DNA of 64,000 bases from a bacterium (GCA_018698675.1 JABIPA010000065.1:91864-155863); one strand, 5' to 3'; shown: positions 29,926 to 40,489, counted from the stretch's first letter. The notes: generated by a model from the sequence alone, not told the origin. Numbers and translations are program-made.

Positions 29926-31405
29926 AAATAATTTAAAAAAACTAATCGCAGTGGCAGTTGTATTGGCATATTTGGCGACACCGTCGCAACTTTTTTCACA
30001 GTCAGTACTTCTTCAAGAATTTATTGCAGAATCGCTCAAAGATCATCCCCTAGTCGTTAAATCGGCATTAGACTATTGGATAGAAGCCGAGAAAGTTAAT
30101 GGCGTTCAGGCAATCGATGATTGGAATTTGTCATTATCTTCCGACATTACACGAGGACTTGGTTCTCAAGGGTTTAATAGTTTTAGTTCAGATGGAATCT
30201 TTCAAACAATTTCAACAACAGGTTCTCGAGTTTATTCATCTACGGGTACTCGGCTAAGTACTGGTATTAGTTATTCTGGAGTTTCAGACCAACCCTCTTT
30301 TGGAGGATTCGCTACACCAGATAGTTACCGAACAAATTTCTCTATCGGTTTAACCCAACCTCTCATGAAAAATGCTCAAGGTATTATTGATAAATATCCA
30401 ATTAAAGCAGCTCAGATAGGTGAAAAACTAGCTAAAATAAGGTACGAAGAAGAATTAGAAGCATTAACATTAGTGTGGATGGAATATTTCTTAAATTGGC
30501 AACTCTCTGAAGTAAAAACCGTTATTTTAAAGAAACAACTTGAAACAGCGACAAGGCAAAAGGAAGTTACAACTCTTCAGTTTAAACGAGGAGCCGCGGA
30601 AAAAAGCGAGTTGGTGTTAGCTCAACAGAATGAAGTTTCCAAACAAATGTTATATCTACGAGAAAAAGTTGCATTGGAAGAAGAAATTCAAAAGATAGAG
30701 ACAATTATAGGCCGTAAAGTTGAAGACCTTTCAGTAGACCCAAAAACTCTATTAATTGATTCATTGATTCCAACTCGAAGTAGACGAAGTAGTTTAAGTT
30801 ATCAAGCAACGTCTGGAAACGTGGTTCGGATGTTTAAGTTATCAGAACAGGTACAAGAATTAACTGTTTCAGCTAACCTAAATCAATTGAAACCGGACTT
30901 GTCAGTATTTGTTAATAACCAACTTAGTTCTGCGGAATCTAGTTTTTCTGATTCTTTAGGATCTATTGCAAGTGATTTTTCTGTCCAAGCAGGACTCTCT
31001 CTTTCTTTGCCTTTAGAAAACACGTTAGCCGTCAGTAACTACAAACGTGCATTGTTATCTTATAATTCGTTACTTAAATCTAATGAGAATAGTATGCTTG
31101 TTTTGACCGATAATATTAATATCTTATATCAGCAATTTGACTCCATTTCCACATTAATCGTTCGTGCTAAAGCACTCGAAAAATTGGCAAAGGAAACAGC
31201 TTTGCTTGAACAAGAAAAACATCGTCAAGGCCGGACGGCTTCATTGTTTTTTGTATTAGATACTCAAAACAAAGCATTGTCAGCACAGCTTCAAGTTGAA
31301 GAACTTCAATTTCAAAAAATGCATATTGAAAATCAACTTGCTGGGCTAAATGATGATTATTTGTCTTATATCAAACCATTAATAAAGGATTCTTATGTTA
31401 AATAG
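29912..31405 (+). CDS. TolC-family outer membrane efflux protein
   Basis: Signal peptide, TolC helical pattern; overlaps PadR and RND genes. Confidence 0.85.
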   Translation: MFANKNNLKKLIAVAVVLAYLATPSQLFSQSVLLQEFIAESLKDHPLVVKSALDYWIEAEKVNGVQAIDDWNLSLSSDITRGLGSQGFNSFSSDGIFQTISTTGSRVYSSTGTRLSTGISYSGVSDQPSFGGFATPDSYRTNFSIGLTQPLMKNAQGIIDKYPIKAAQIGEKLAKIRYEEELEALTLVWMEYFLNWQLSEVKTVILKKQLETATRQKEVTTLQFKRGAAEKSELVLAQQNEVSKQMLYLREKVALEEEIQKIETIIGRKVEDLSVDPKTLLIDSLIPTRSRRSSLSYQATSGNVVRMFKLSEQVQELTVSANLNQLKPDLSVFVNNQLSSAESSFSDSLGSIASDFSVQAGLSLSLPLENTLAVSNYKRALLSYNSLLKSNENSMLVLTDNINILYQQFDSISTLIVRAKALEKLAKETALLEQEKHRQGRTASLFFVLDTQNKALSAQLQVEELQFQKMHIENQLAGLNDDYLSYIKPLIKDSYVK

Positions 31406-34400
31406 TATTGTTCGCTTTTTCATAAATCGGCCAAAGGTCGTAAATCTCGTTCTCGTATTTATTTTGCTTTCGGGTTCTATCAGTATGATGAATACTCAAA
31501 ATAGCGGGTACCCTACCGTGGATTTTGGAGCTATAAACATCACAACGGTTTACCCTGGGGCCTCTCCTGAAGATGTCGAAATTAAAGTAACCAGTAAGAT
31601 CGAAGAACAGTTAAAAACAGTTAGTGGAATCGACTTAATCAATTCTGCGTCTCTAGAAAACTTGTCTCAAATTAGCATCTTGATGGAAGAGAAAGCCGAC
31701 TACGAAAAAGTTGAGGCAGATATCCAAAAAGCAGTTGATCAAATTGATGATTTCCCAAACGAGATTCAAACATCTCCTCTTGTTAAAGCTGTTGATAGTG
31801 ACCGTATTCCTGTTATGGAAATCGCTATCACTGGTGATGCTCCTTACCACGTTAGACGTCAATATGCCTTAACTTTGGAAAAGTTATTCCGAGCCGAACC
31901 ACTTGTTGGATCTATCTATAACGTAGGGTACTTAAAACAAGAAGTTAAAATTGAAGCGAATCAAAAGCGTTTAGATAAACATTACCTTTCCTTGAATGAT
32001 CTTGTGGTAGCTATTCAAAATCATAACATCCGAATACCGGGTGGAGATTTAAAGGTTCCTAACAACGAGAAAAAAATAGTTGTTATGTCGGAGTTTGAAG
32101 AGCCGTATGATGTAGGAGATGTAATCATTCGCTCAGGTTTTGAAGGAAACAGTGTTCGAATCAAGGACGTTGCCTCAGTAATTAATGGTTTCGAGCCAGC
32201 GGATCAATTGGTTAGCTTGAATGGTGACAAAGCAATTAAAATTTTACTTCAGAAAAAACCAAAGGCAGATGTATTAAAAACATCAGCTGCATGTAAAGAA
32301 ATCCTTAAAACATTTAAAGAAAAGCTTCCTGAAGGCGTTAATGCCGAACTAATCGTCGACTATTCTGTAGAATCTAAAAACTTACTAGATATGGTAAAAA
32401 AGAATGCATTGGTTGGACTCGTATTGGTTTTAATAATGTTAATTTTATTTTTTAATATCAAAGTAGCATTTTGGACGGCAATGGGGATTCCAGTTTCTAT
32501 ATTAATGGCTTTTTTAATCCTTCCAAAAATGGGTGGTACTATTAATTTTATAACGATGATGGGAATCATTATTGTTCTTGGAATGTTAGTCGACGATGCC
32601 ATTGTTGTAGCTGAAAACATTTTTAGATACCGAGAGAAAGGTTTATCTGGAAAAGACGCCGCTATTCAGGGAACAAAAGAAGTTATGTTACCGGTTATTG
32701 CTACTGTTTTAACCACTATTGTTGCCTTTTCTCCTCTAATGGCTATGACTGGAGTTATGGGTAAATTTATGTTTTACATGCCAGTTGTAGTGAGTTTGAT
32801 TTTATTAGCATCTCTAATTGAGAGTTTGTTTCTTTTACCAAGTCACATGGCTCACATAAAATTAAAACCTGCTAAAGAAAGAAAGTTTCGACCGTTTAAA
32901 GCATTAGAAAAATATTATAAAGCAGGTGTCTTATGGACACTTCGAAACAAGTTTGTGACATTGTTTTTGTTTATCGGAATGTTTGCCTTTTCTATTTGGC
33001 TTCTTGTGACTCAAATGACATTTATTCTTTTTGATTCGTCTGATGGTCTATATGGGATTATAAAATATGAATCTTCTAGAGGAACGTCTTTAGAAGAAAC
33101 AGCGAAAAAAGCGAAACAATTTGAGACTATTTTGGATAATCACCGGAATGGCGAAATTTATTCATATGTAACGACATCTGGAGAAAAAGGTCCTGTTATC
33201 GCGAGTTTCGGTCCTCAACTCAATCATAGTGGCGTTGGAAACATTCTAATCCATTTGACCCCTATTAGTAGTAGAAACAGAAATGCAAAAACGATCATGG
33301 ACGAGATTCGTGAAAAAGCTCTTTTGGTTCCTGGTTTTAAGAAAATTGAAATTGATGTTGTTCAAGACGGACCTCCTGTTGGACGAGCTATCACCGCCTC
33401 TCTTGTAAGTAATAACGATCCGTTAAGGGAAAAGTTCCTTTCAGAGTTGGTAGCGTTTATTAAAGAACTACCAGGTGCTCAAAATGTAACGACCAACGAA
33501 GGTGAAGGAAAGCAACAATTAGAAATTAGATTCAATTATGGACTAATGGCTCGATTGGGCGTGAATCCGATTATTGCTGCTCAAACAGTACGGACTGCTT
33601 TTGATGGCAATTTAGTTACAAGTATTCGATATAACGGAGAAGATTTAGATTATAGAGTTAGTTTAAGTAAAAACCATAAATCAAAAATTTCGACCCTAAA
33701 GGAAATTACAGTTCCTAGTAAGAGTGGAAAACTTATTCCTTTGGGACAACTTATTACGACTGAAATTACGGATAACATCTTGATGATTAATCACTACGAT
33801 GGAGACAGGTCCGTAACCGTATATGGTGATTTAGACACCGAAGTAAATACGTCTAGAAAAGTTACTCAAGCTATTCAAAAAGAGTTTTCAGAACGTATTG
33901 ATGAAGATCCTACAATTCGACTTATTTTTGGTGGTGAAGAGAAAGACACTCAAGAAGCGATGCAAAGTTTATTCCAAGCCCTACTACTTGCACTTCTAGG
34001 AATCTATTTTATTCTAGTTATACTATTTAACTCGTTCCTTCAGCCATTTTTGGTAATGTCTAGTATTCCATTTACGTTTACAGGTATTGTCTTTGCTTTT
34101 TATATGCATAGTATGACATTTGGATTTGTAGCGCTTATTGGTCTCATTGGTCTTATGGGAATCGTTGTAAACAATGCTCTTATAATGATTATGTTTATGA
34201 ACTACTCCAAAAAAGACGATGAAGTTACCATGGATGGACTTGCGGACTCTGCTACCAAACGTTTGAGGCCTATCTGTCTTACAACGTTGACAACAGCAGC
34301 CGGTTTATTTCCTACAGCTTATGGATTTGGAGGAGACAACGCGTTTCTAGTTCCTATGATTATGGCAATTGCATGGGGATTAATATTCGCATCAGTAATT

Positions 34401-34487
34401 ACATTATTCTTAGTACCTGCTTTATATCTTATTCAATATAGAGGCTTGGTAAAATGGGAAAATTTTAAAAAGCGTTTTTCTAAATAA
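31395..34487 (+). CDS. RND-family efflux permease (AcrB/HAE1 type)
   Basis: 'NTQNSGYPTVDFGAINITTVYPGASPEDVE', 12-TM pattern, 'LGMLVDDAIVVAENIFR'. Confidence 0.93.
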   Translation: MLNSIVRFFINRPKVVNLVLVFILLSGSISMMNTQNSGYPTVDFGAINITTVYPGASPEDVEIKVTSKIEEQLKTVSGIDLINSASLENLSQISILMEEKADYEKVEADIQKAVDQIDDFPNEIQTSPLVKAVDSDRIPVMEIAITGDAPYHVRRQYALTLEKLFRAEPLVGSIYNVGYLKQEVKIEANQKRLDKHYLSLNDLVVAIQNHNIRIPGGDLKVPNNEKKIVVMSEFEEPYDVGDVIIRSGFEGNSVRIKDVASVINGFEPADQLVSLNGDKAIKILLQKKPKADVLKTSAACKEILKTFKEKLPEGVNAELIVDYSVESKNLLDMVKKNALVGLVLVLIMLILFFNIKVAFWTAMGIPVSILMAFLILPKMGGTINFITMMGIIIVLGMLVDDAIVVAENIFRYREKGLSGKDAAIQGTKEVMLPVIATVLTTIVAFSPLMAMTGVMGKFMFYMPVVVSLILLASLIESLFLLPSHMAHIKLKPAKERKFRPFKALEKYYKAGVLWTLRNKFVTLFLFIGMFAFSIWLLVTQMTFILFDSSDGLYGIIKYESSRGTSLEETAKKAKQFETILDNHRNGEIYSYVTTSGEKGPVIASFGPQLNHSGVGNILIHLTPISSRNRNAKTIMDEIREKALLVPGFKKIEIDVVQDGPPVGRAITASLVSNNDPLREKFLSELVAFIKELPGAQNVTTNEGEGKQQLEIRFNYGLMARLGVNPIIAAQTVRTAFDGNLVTSIRYNGEDLDYRVSLSKNHKSKISTLKEITVPSKSGKLIPLGQLITTEITDNILMINHYDGDRSVTVYGDLDTEVNTSRKVTQAIQKEFSERIDEDPTIRLIFGGEEKDTQEAMQSLFQALLLALLGIYFILVILFNSFLQPFLVMSSIPFTFTGIVFAFYMHSMTFGFVALIGLIGLMGIVVNNALIMIMFMNYSKKDDEVTMDGLADSATKRLRPICLTTLTTAAGLFPTAYGFGGDNAFLVPMIMAIAWGLIFASVITLFLVPALYLIQYRGLVKWENFKKRFSK

Positions 34488-34496
34488 AACAATTTT

Positions 34497-34545
34497 TTGG
34501 CAAACAGATTGGTTCCGGCTCAGACCGGGACTCATCTGTTTTAGC
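34497..34545. terminator. Strong hairpin downstream of RND gene
   Basis: AAACAGAT...ATCTGTTT outer stem with inner GGTTCCGG/CCGGGACT stem. Confidence 0.5.
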
Positions 34546-34746
34546 CTCTCCGACTGAATCAATTGTCCCTTACCTCTCTTAATATAAATTAATTTCTTCT
34601 ATCTATTTTTTACTCAAAGTTGATTCCTTTTATATAAAATCGATAGTCATCAACCTGTTATAAAGTTTTTAATTCCTCTCTTTTAAACGTATACTGATTA
34701 TATCTATTACTTACTCTTAAAACATCAATCTAAAGGAACTTAAAAA

Positions 34747-35364
34747 ATGAAAAAAAAATCGACTCCCCTTTCAGTACTATTAACGCTGTCATGTCTGGCT
34801 TTCTTCTTTTTAACATCTTGTAACTTAACGTCTACAACTGATGCCGATGATTCTGAATCCGAATCAGGTTCAACCTTTACCTTAACTAGTGAAGCCATCA
34901 GTGATGGTCAACTTTTATCAAACTTTAAATGCAAGTAAAAGGTAAATGGTGTTGAAGCATCTATTCCTTTGTCATGGAGCAATGTTCCCGAAGGCACAGG
35001 GTCTTTGGCAGTGATTATGCATCACTTTCCTACTGGTGCTAGTACTGACTCAGTTCCTAACTCATATTTATTGCTATGGGATATAGACCCGTCTGTATTA
35101 TCGATGGCAGAAGGCGAAGCCGACGACGGTCTATGGTTCATGGGATCGGACAAAGATGGTCAAAATATTTCTTATACATCGCCTTGTTCTCAAAGTACAG
35201 GAACTCATTCATACACAATCACAGTATATGCTCTTTCTGCGACCCCTTCGTCTTTACCTACTGAAAGTTCTGTCTCTGTAGACTACACAACGCTTAAAGA
35301 GGCTATTGATTCCGTGGAAACACTTGGTACAGCGGTTTTAACATTCGATGACGTAAGGCTTTAA
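34747..35364 (+). pseudogene. PEBP-like (YbhB/YbcL family) lipoprotein interrupted by one in-frame TAA at 34936-34938
   Basis: Lipobox 'LTSC'; 'SEAISDGQLLSNFKCK*KVNGVEASIPLSWSNVPEGTGSLAVIM' continues in the same frame. Confidence 0.7.
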
Positions 35365-35368
35365 AAAT

Positions 35369-36355
35369 ATGAAAAATTTAAATTCACTTCTTAAAATATT
35401 TTCAATTGCTTCTCTACTTTGCTTTAGTTTGACTGGGTGCTTAACAGAATCAGCATCGGACTCGGACTCGGACTCGGATTCAGAAACAGCGGAAGAGTCT
35501 ACAAATAGCACAACAGAAATGGCGGCAGCCTTTGCTGGATATTCTCAAGTTAGTACTGACTATGACGATACATATTTTTACGTTTCTTCTGACGGGATCC
35601 CAGGTCATCAAATGATGGTAGGAATTGAAGCATGGATTGCTCAAGTACCATTACCTCATCCTTATTCTGGAGACAATGCGTGGTCCATTCCTCTTGAGAC
35701 GGAATATGCGGATTCACCTATATCTATCGAAAGCGATTTTCAGAGAGGTGCCTTAGGGATTGCTGTAAATGGTGTTCCTATATTTAACCCAATTAATGCT
35801 TCTGGCTTAATATCAAAAGATATTGGAGAACTTGATGAATTTGGCGGACATTCTGGACGAGGTGATGATTATCATTACCATACGGCCCCCATTCATTTAG
35901 AAGAAACAAATAGTCCTACAATTATTGCTTATGCATTTGACGGATACCCTGTTTACGGTAGTTTAGAACCGGACGGTTTGGAAATGGCTGCCCTAGATGC
36001 CTATAACGGACACGAATATTCTGGAAGTTACCATTATCATGGAACAACAACCTATCCTTTCATGCTAGGAGCCTTCAGAGGTACGGTTAATCTTGAAGGA
36101 ACTGCTCCTCATACTCAAGTTACGCCTCAAGCTCGCGCTTTTCCACCAAGAGACGGGAATCCTCATGCTATCAGTAGCAGCTTGATTACTGGCTTAACCG
36201 AAAATTCTACACAAGATGGATATACGCTTACGTACACGTATGGTGGTGTTACAGGATCTGTAGAATATAGTTGGGATATTGATGGGAATTTTACTTATAT
36301 TTTTAATGACGTTGATGGAAGTACAACTACAGAGGTTTTTACTAGAGGAAATTAA
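35369..36355 (+). CDS. YHYH-domain lipoprotein
   Basis: Lipobox 'LTGC', 'GRGDDYHYHTAPIHL', 'GYPVYG', 'YHYHGTTTYPFMLGAFRG'. Confidence 0.88.
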   Translation: MKNLNSLLKIFSIASLLCFSLTGCLTESASDSDSDSDSETAEESTNSTTEMAAAFAGYSQVSTDYDDTYFYVSSDGIPGHQMMVGIEAWIAQVPLPHPYSGDNAWSIPLETEYADSPISIESDFQRGALGIAVNGVPIFNPINASGLISKDIGELDEFGGHSGRGDDYHYHTAPIHLEETNSPTIIAYAFDGYPVYGSLEPDGLEMAALDAYNGHEYSGSYHYHGTTTYPFMLGAFRGTVNLEGTAPHTQVTPQARAFPPRDGNPHAISSSLITGLTENSTQDGYTLTYTYGGVTGSVEYSWDIDGNFTYIFNDVDGSTTTEVFTRGN

Positions 36356-36392
36356 ATATAGTTTTAAAGAAGGGAGATAGTCTTAGGTAACA

Positions 36393-37244
36393 TTAAAGAA
36401 CTATCTGACCGTCTTTAAAAAAGAAAGCTTGGCCAGTGGATAATAGAATTCTTCCATCTATGAGAAGTAGTTTATGATTTTCATGATCAAATTCAAACGT
36501 CCCATTGCGACTCACTACCCCTTTTTCGAAACAATGTATTCCGTCATTTAATATATCTGTTTTAAGAAATGAATTATATGTAAATTTTCCATGGTATTTG
36601 TTTCCATTTTTATCGTAGTAGGTACCTTCTTTAAAACGTATCCTCTCTTTAGTCGAGTCGTATTCAAAAATGCCTTTTTTAAACGCTCCATTTGATAGAC
36701 ATACTCTGCCATTGACGAGTAGATGTTGTTTTAATTCAGATGAGTACTTAAAAATACCGTCGACTCTCGCTGAACTATTCGTGTAATAACGAGACCCTTC
36801 ATTTAATTCAACCGCGTTTGTTTCTTTTGAATAGACAAACGTTCCTTCTTCTATTTTAGTTTGCTTTGTTTTTCTTGTTCCAGCGACTAGTATACTTGAA
36901 CCTAGAGTTACATTCGGTTCAAAAACACCTATCTGAACATCATTTTTCGTTTCCCTTTTTCCTTTGCAAAGGAAATTGATTCCTGATTCTCTACTATACG
37001 ACCATTTGCCAGTTTCTTTATTTCCTAGTTTATCAATAGCTCTTCCTTCTTTAAGATAGTATGAAGGTGATGCGTTTTCACTTTTTATAAAAATACCTTC
37101 GACACTGGAGATCTGGTCTCTATCGGTTTCTATAATTCTCCCATAAAAAACTTTGTTTCCGTCCGCGCGACTTACTTCCCATATAGAGTGACAAGATGTT
37201 TTTGATAAATCTAAAAGAACCATAGTTTTTAGTAAACTTTCCAT
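36393..37244 (-). CDS. MORN-like repeat protein (homologous N-term extends upstream to ATG 37544 through one in-frame TAA)
   Basis: Repeated 'GxFxYDxxxxxxxLxxGxxxxxxG'. Upstream frame MENKRSLHTILRSLKKKTISINEQI*YRQAGKNPSN...EFYRSIDLKLMESLL matches paralogs at 57813 and 61660. Confidence 0.7.
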   Translation of the reverse strand: MESLLKTMVLLDLSKTSCHSIWEVSRADGNKVFYGRIIETDRDQISSVEGIFIKSENASPSYYLKEGRAIDKLGNKETGKWSYSRESGINFLCKGKRETKNDVQIGVFEPNVTLGSSILVAGTRKTKQTKIEEGTFVYSKETNAVELNEGSRYYTNSSARVDGIFKYSSELKQHLLVNGRVCLSNGAFKKGIFEYDSTKERIRFKEGTYYDKNGNKYHGKFTYNSFLKTDILNDGIHCFEKGVVSRNGTFEFDHENHKLLLIDGRILLSTGQAFFFKDGQIVL

Positions 37245-37581
37245 TAACTTTAAATCAATACTTCTATAAAATTCGAATGCATTGGGATCGTCTATAGGAA
37301 GTATCCGACTACTATGCCTTAATCTTGGAATACTATTTCTTTCCTTTACGCGTTCACGAATGGAAGCCTCTTTAAATGAGACATTTCCCTTTACCTTATG
37401 TCCAAAAAGAAAATCAAAAACTCCATTTTTTTTTAAATTACTAGGATTTTTCCCAGCCTGTCGGTATTAGATTTGTTCGTTGATAGAAATTGTCTTTTTT
37501 TTTAGGGATCTTAAAATTGTATGAAGTGATCTTTTGTTTTCCATTATAATGTCTCATTTTTTGAATATTTTAACTAAATAG

Positions 37582-37609
37582 TTATCGATATAAATATTTT
37601 AAAATTTCA
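37582..37609 (-). promoter_or_regulatory. sigma28-like promoter: TGAAATTT-N12-ATCGATAA
   Basis: AAATTTCA 37602-37609, TTATCGAT 37582-37589; 38 bp upstream of ATG 37544. Confidence 0.55.
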
Positions 37610-37651
37610 ATTTTATTGAGACAGTAAAGCTGAATAAAAAGGCCGGTTAAA

Positions 37652-38800
37652 TTAAAAAAGGAAAAGAACCCAACCAAGAAGCGAACTTGCTCCAATTAAA
37701 TAAGGAACGCCAAGACTAAAAGGTTTCAAACGCATCCATAATAGTGCAAATACCAAAATAAGGACTCCCTGCCAATTAATAAGTACCTGTCCGGATAGTT
37801 TGATAATCACTGCAACTATTAACCCCATCACACCAGAATTTATCCCATCTAAAAAGCCAGCCGTTATTTTTGATTTCCTCAATTTTGGAATCAATGGGTT
37901 TAATATTAAAACAAAAACAAACGATGGAAGAAAAATACCGAGTGTTGCGAAAACAGCTCCCCAAGCACCTGCCATAAAATATCCAATTGATGTAGCTGTC
38001 GTTAAAACTGGACCTGGAGTTAACTGACCAATTGCGACCGCATCTAGTAGGAGGCCAGGAGTCATCCAGCCAAGCTCTCCGACGAATGTATGCTCTACAT
38101 ATGCAATTAGTACATACCCACTCCCATATAATATAGATCCAATTTTTAATGATTCTAAAAATAGTACTCCTAACTTTGAACTTATTAGTTTCTCTACAAA
38201 TTCGGGAAGAAGAGGCAAAATAGGAAATGAAATTCCAAAAAGTCTTTTTTTATTCGTGGGGAGATAGCTAATAATAATTCCTAGTATCCCTCCTATCAAT
38301 AGCGCCAATACTTCCGATCGTCCAGATATAGCAAGCGCAAAAACTATACAACTAATCATCACTTTTAGCTTTGAATTACATGCTTTCTTACCTAATTTAA
38401 AGACAGCAAAAGAAATAACGACGACCATCACGGGCTTTATTCCAAATAGCCATAATTCTATATCCGGAATGCTTCCTGATTTTGTGTATAGCCACGATAG
38501 TCCTAATGTCATTAAAAAAGCAGGGAATATAAACGAAATACCTGCTATCAATAGGCCAGCTAAACCCGCGCGATGCATACCACAATGAAGTACAACTTCT
38601 GTTGAATTAGGCCCCGGAATAAGATTAGTTGCTCCGATTAGGTCTAAATAATGTTCTCTCGACATCCATTTTCGTTTTTCCACTACTTCATCTTCAACCA
38701 TGGCGATATGAACGGCCGGACCTCCAAAAGCGGTCGCTCCCAATTTTAAAAATAACCATCCAATATCGGTTAAGGTTTTAAATTTTTCATATAGCTTCAT
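37652..38800 (-). CDS. chrA: ChrA-family chromate transporter (two-domain)
   Basis: 'FLKLGATAFGGPAVHIAMVEDEVV', 'LIPGPNSTEV', 'QLTPGPVLTTATSIGY' duplicated ChrA motifs. Confidence 0.92.
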   Translation of the reverse strand: MKLYEKFKTLTDIGWLFLKLGATAFGGPAVHIAMVEDEVVEKRKWMSREHYLDLIGATNLIPGPNSTEVVLHCGMHRAGLAGLLIAGISFIFPAFLMTLGLSWLYTKSGSIPDIELWLFGIKPVMVVVISFAVFKLGKKACNSKLKVMISCIVFALAISGRSEVLALLIGGILGIIISYLPTNKKRLFGISFPILPLLPEFVEKLISSKLGVLFLESLKIGSILYGSGYVLIAYVEHTFVGELGWMTPGLLLDAVAIGQLTPGPVLTTATSIGYFMAGAWGAVFATLGIFLPSFVFVLILNPLIPKLRKSKITAGFLDGINSGVMGLIVAVIIKLSGQVLINWQGVLILVFALLWMRLKPFSLGVPYLIGASSLLGWVLFLF

Positions 38801-38836
38801 ATAATATATTCCATTCTCTTTCAGGGATTTAATAGT

Positions 38837-39694
38837 TTAGAGAGCATTATAGAGGGCAGACTCGACAGGGCCAACCGTAGTTTTTTTGTATCGAATCTTT
38901 TCTAATGTAACGCTAACATTTTTCATGGTTTTAGACTCTATTCCAACAATTTTCCCATTTTTTATATCATCTTTAATCATATGCTCAGGTAAATACCCCC
39001 ACCCTAATCCATTAATAATAAGGGCTCGCTTGATATCAATTGAACTGACAAACCATTGCTTTACGTGACGGAGAATTCCTTCGTCATCTACATCGCTCAT
39101 TCCAGAGCTTTTAAGGACAATTTGAGGAAACCGTAATAAATCTTTTGTATCTACTTTTTTCTCCATCGCTAAGGGATGATTTGAAGCAGATGCCAGCAAT
39201 AATTTGACGGTATGCGTTTCTTCATTTATCAATGCGACGTTAGGATCGCTTTTTTCAGTGACAACAATATCTACCTTTTTTTCTAGCACAGACTTTATTC
39301 CAACAAGTGTATCAATCGATATCGTTAATGACGTATCGGGAAACTGTTGTTGTATCATTCCAAATATTTCATTCAGTTTTTCCTTAGGATAAAGAGACGA
39401 TACACTTAAAGAAATATGACCTTCAACGGTTTCTTTACTATTTAACCTAGACGATTCTAATTCTTGAACGTGCTCTATCAATAGGCAGGCCTTTGGAAAG
39501 AATGATTTCCCCTCCCCTGTAAGCCTGGCTCTGTATTGACTCCGGTCAAATAAATCATAGCCCAAATAAGCTTCCAATTGTTTTACTTGATAGGTAATTA
39601 CCGGCTGGGCTTTATGTAGCGCATCAGCGGCACCTTTAAAGCTTCCATTTTCCACAACTGCTATAAACGATTTCACATCATTTAAGTTAAACAT
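38837..39694 (-). CDS. LysR-family transcriptional regulator
   Basis: 'VKSFIAVVENGSFKGAADALHKAQPVITYQVKQLEAYLGYDLFDR'. Confidence 0.92.
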   Translation of the reverse strand: MFNLNDVKSFIAVVENGSFKGAADALHKAQPVITYQVKQLEAYLGYDLFDRSQYRARLTGEGKSFFPKACLLIEHVQELESSRLNSKETVEGHISLSVSSLYPKEKLNEIFGMIQQQFPDTSLTISIDTLVGIKSVLEKKVDIVVTEKSDPNVALINEETHTVKLLLASASNHPLAMEKKVDTKDLLRFPQIVLKSSGMSDVDDEGILRHVKQWFVSSIDIKRALIINGLGWGYLPEHMIKDDIKNGKIVGIESKTMKNVSVTLEKIRYKKTTVGPVESALYNAL

Positions 39695-39717
39695 GATATA
39701 GATAATATATCATGTTT
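39689..39717. promoter_or_regulatory. Perfect 12-bp inverted repeat overlapping the LysR start codon
   Basis: AAACATGATATA-GATAA-TATATCATGTTT. Confidence 0.6.
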
Positions 39718-39795
39718 ACATAAAATTAATAGTATTTTGGTATCGTTATTCACGATAGGATTATGTAGAAATATAGATTTAAGGAGACAATTAAA

Positions 39796-40380
39796 ATGAT
39801 TAAAAAAATAGTTTTGGCAGCAGTAATTGCAATGATAAGTTCATCCATCTACGCGGGTACATATAAAATTGATGCATCACATAGTGACGTTGGGTTTAGC
39901 GTAAAACATCTTGGAATAAGTAAAGTTCGCGGACAGTTTCAAAATGTAACGGGTACCATTGATTGGGATAAAAAGGGAAAAGCGAAGGACACTAAAATTG
40001 TAGGAGATATCGGCGTTAAAAGCTTAAGCACTCAAAACGAAAAAAGAGATGCCCATTTAATTGGAGCGGATTTCTTCGACGCAGATAAATTTCCTTCGAT
40101 TACTTTTTCCAGTAAAAAAGTAGAATCTAGACTTGGAAAAACTGTTGTTAAGGGAGACCTATCTATTCATGGAATAACGAAAGAAGTATCAATTCCTGTA
40201 GAATTTTCTGGACCTGTTTCGGATCCTTGGGGAAACGAAAAAATTGGTGTTGACGGTGAATTAAAAATTAATCGAACCGATTATGGATTAACTTGGAATA
40301 AGACTCTTGATAAGGGCGGATTATTGATTGGTGAAGACGTGAAAATTACAATTAGTATCGAAGCTACAAAAGTAAAGTAA
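39796..40380 (+). CDS. YceI-family periplasmic protein
   Basis: 'YKIDASHSDVGFSVKHLGISKVRGQFQNVTGTI'. Confidence 0.93.
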   Translation: MIKKIVLAAVIAMISSSIYAGTYKIDASHSDVGFSVKHLGISKVRGQFQNVTGTIDWDKKGKAKDTKIVGDIGVKSLSTQNEKRDAHLIGADFFDADKFPSITFSSKKVESRLGKTVVKGDLSIHGITKEVSIPVEFSGPVSDPWGNEKIGVDGELKINRTDYGLTWNKTLDKGGLLIGEDVKITISIEATKVK

Positions 40381-40394
40381 AACCGGACTATCTT

Positions 40395-40429
40395 GAAGAT
40401 TAGGTAAGAATTTATCCTACCTAATCTTC
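40395..40429. terminator. Bidirectional terminator hairpin between convergent yceI-like and phoR genes
   Basis: GAAGATTAGGTA...TACCTAATCTTC 12-bp perfect stem. Confidence 0.75.
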
Positions 40430-40489
40430 TTTCCCGTTCTCGAAATTTTCTATCAGTAAAAAGATTAGCTTTTTAAACCCAAATTAAAT

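Noticed and set aside
35458-35484. (GGACTC)n repeat as a phase-variation tract
   Set aside because: Only about three units and length changes would be in-frame (SD dipeptide linker after the lipobox).
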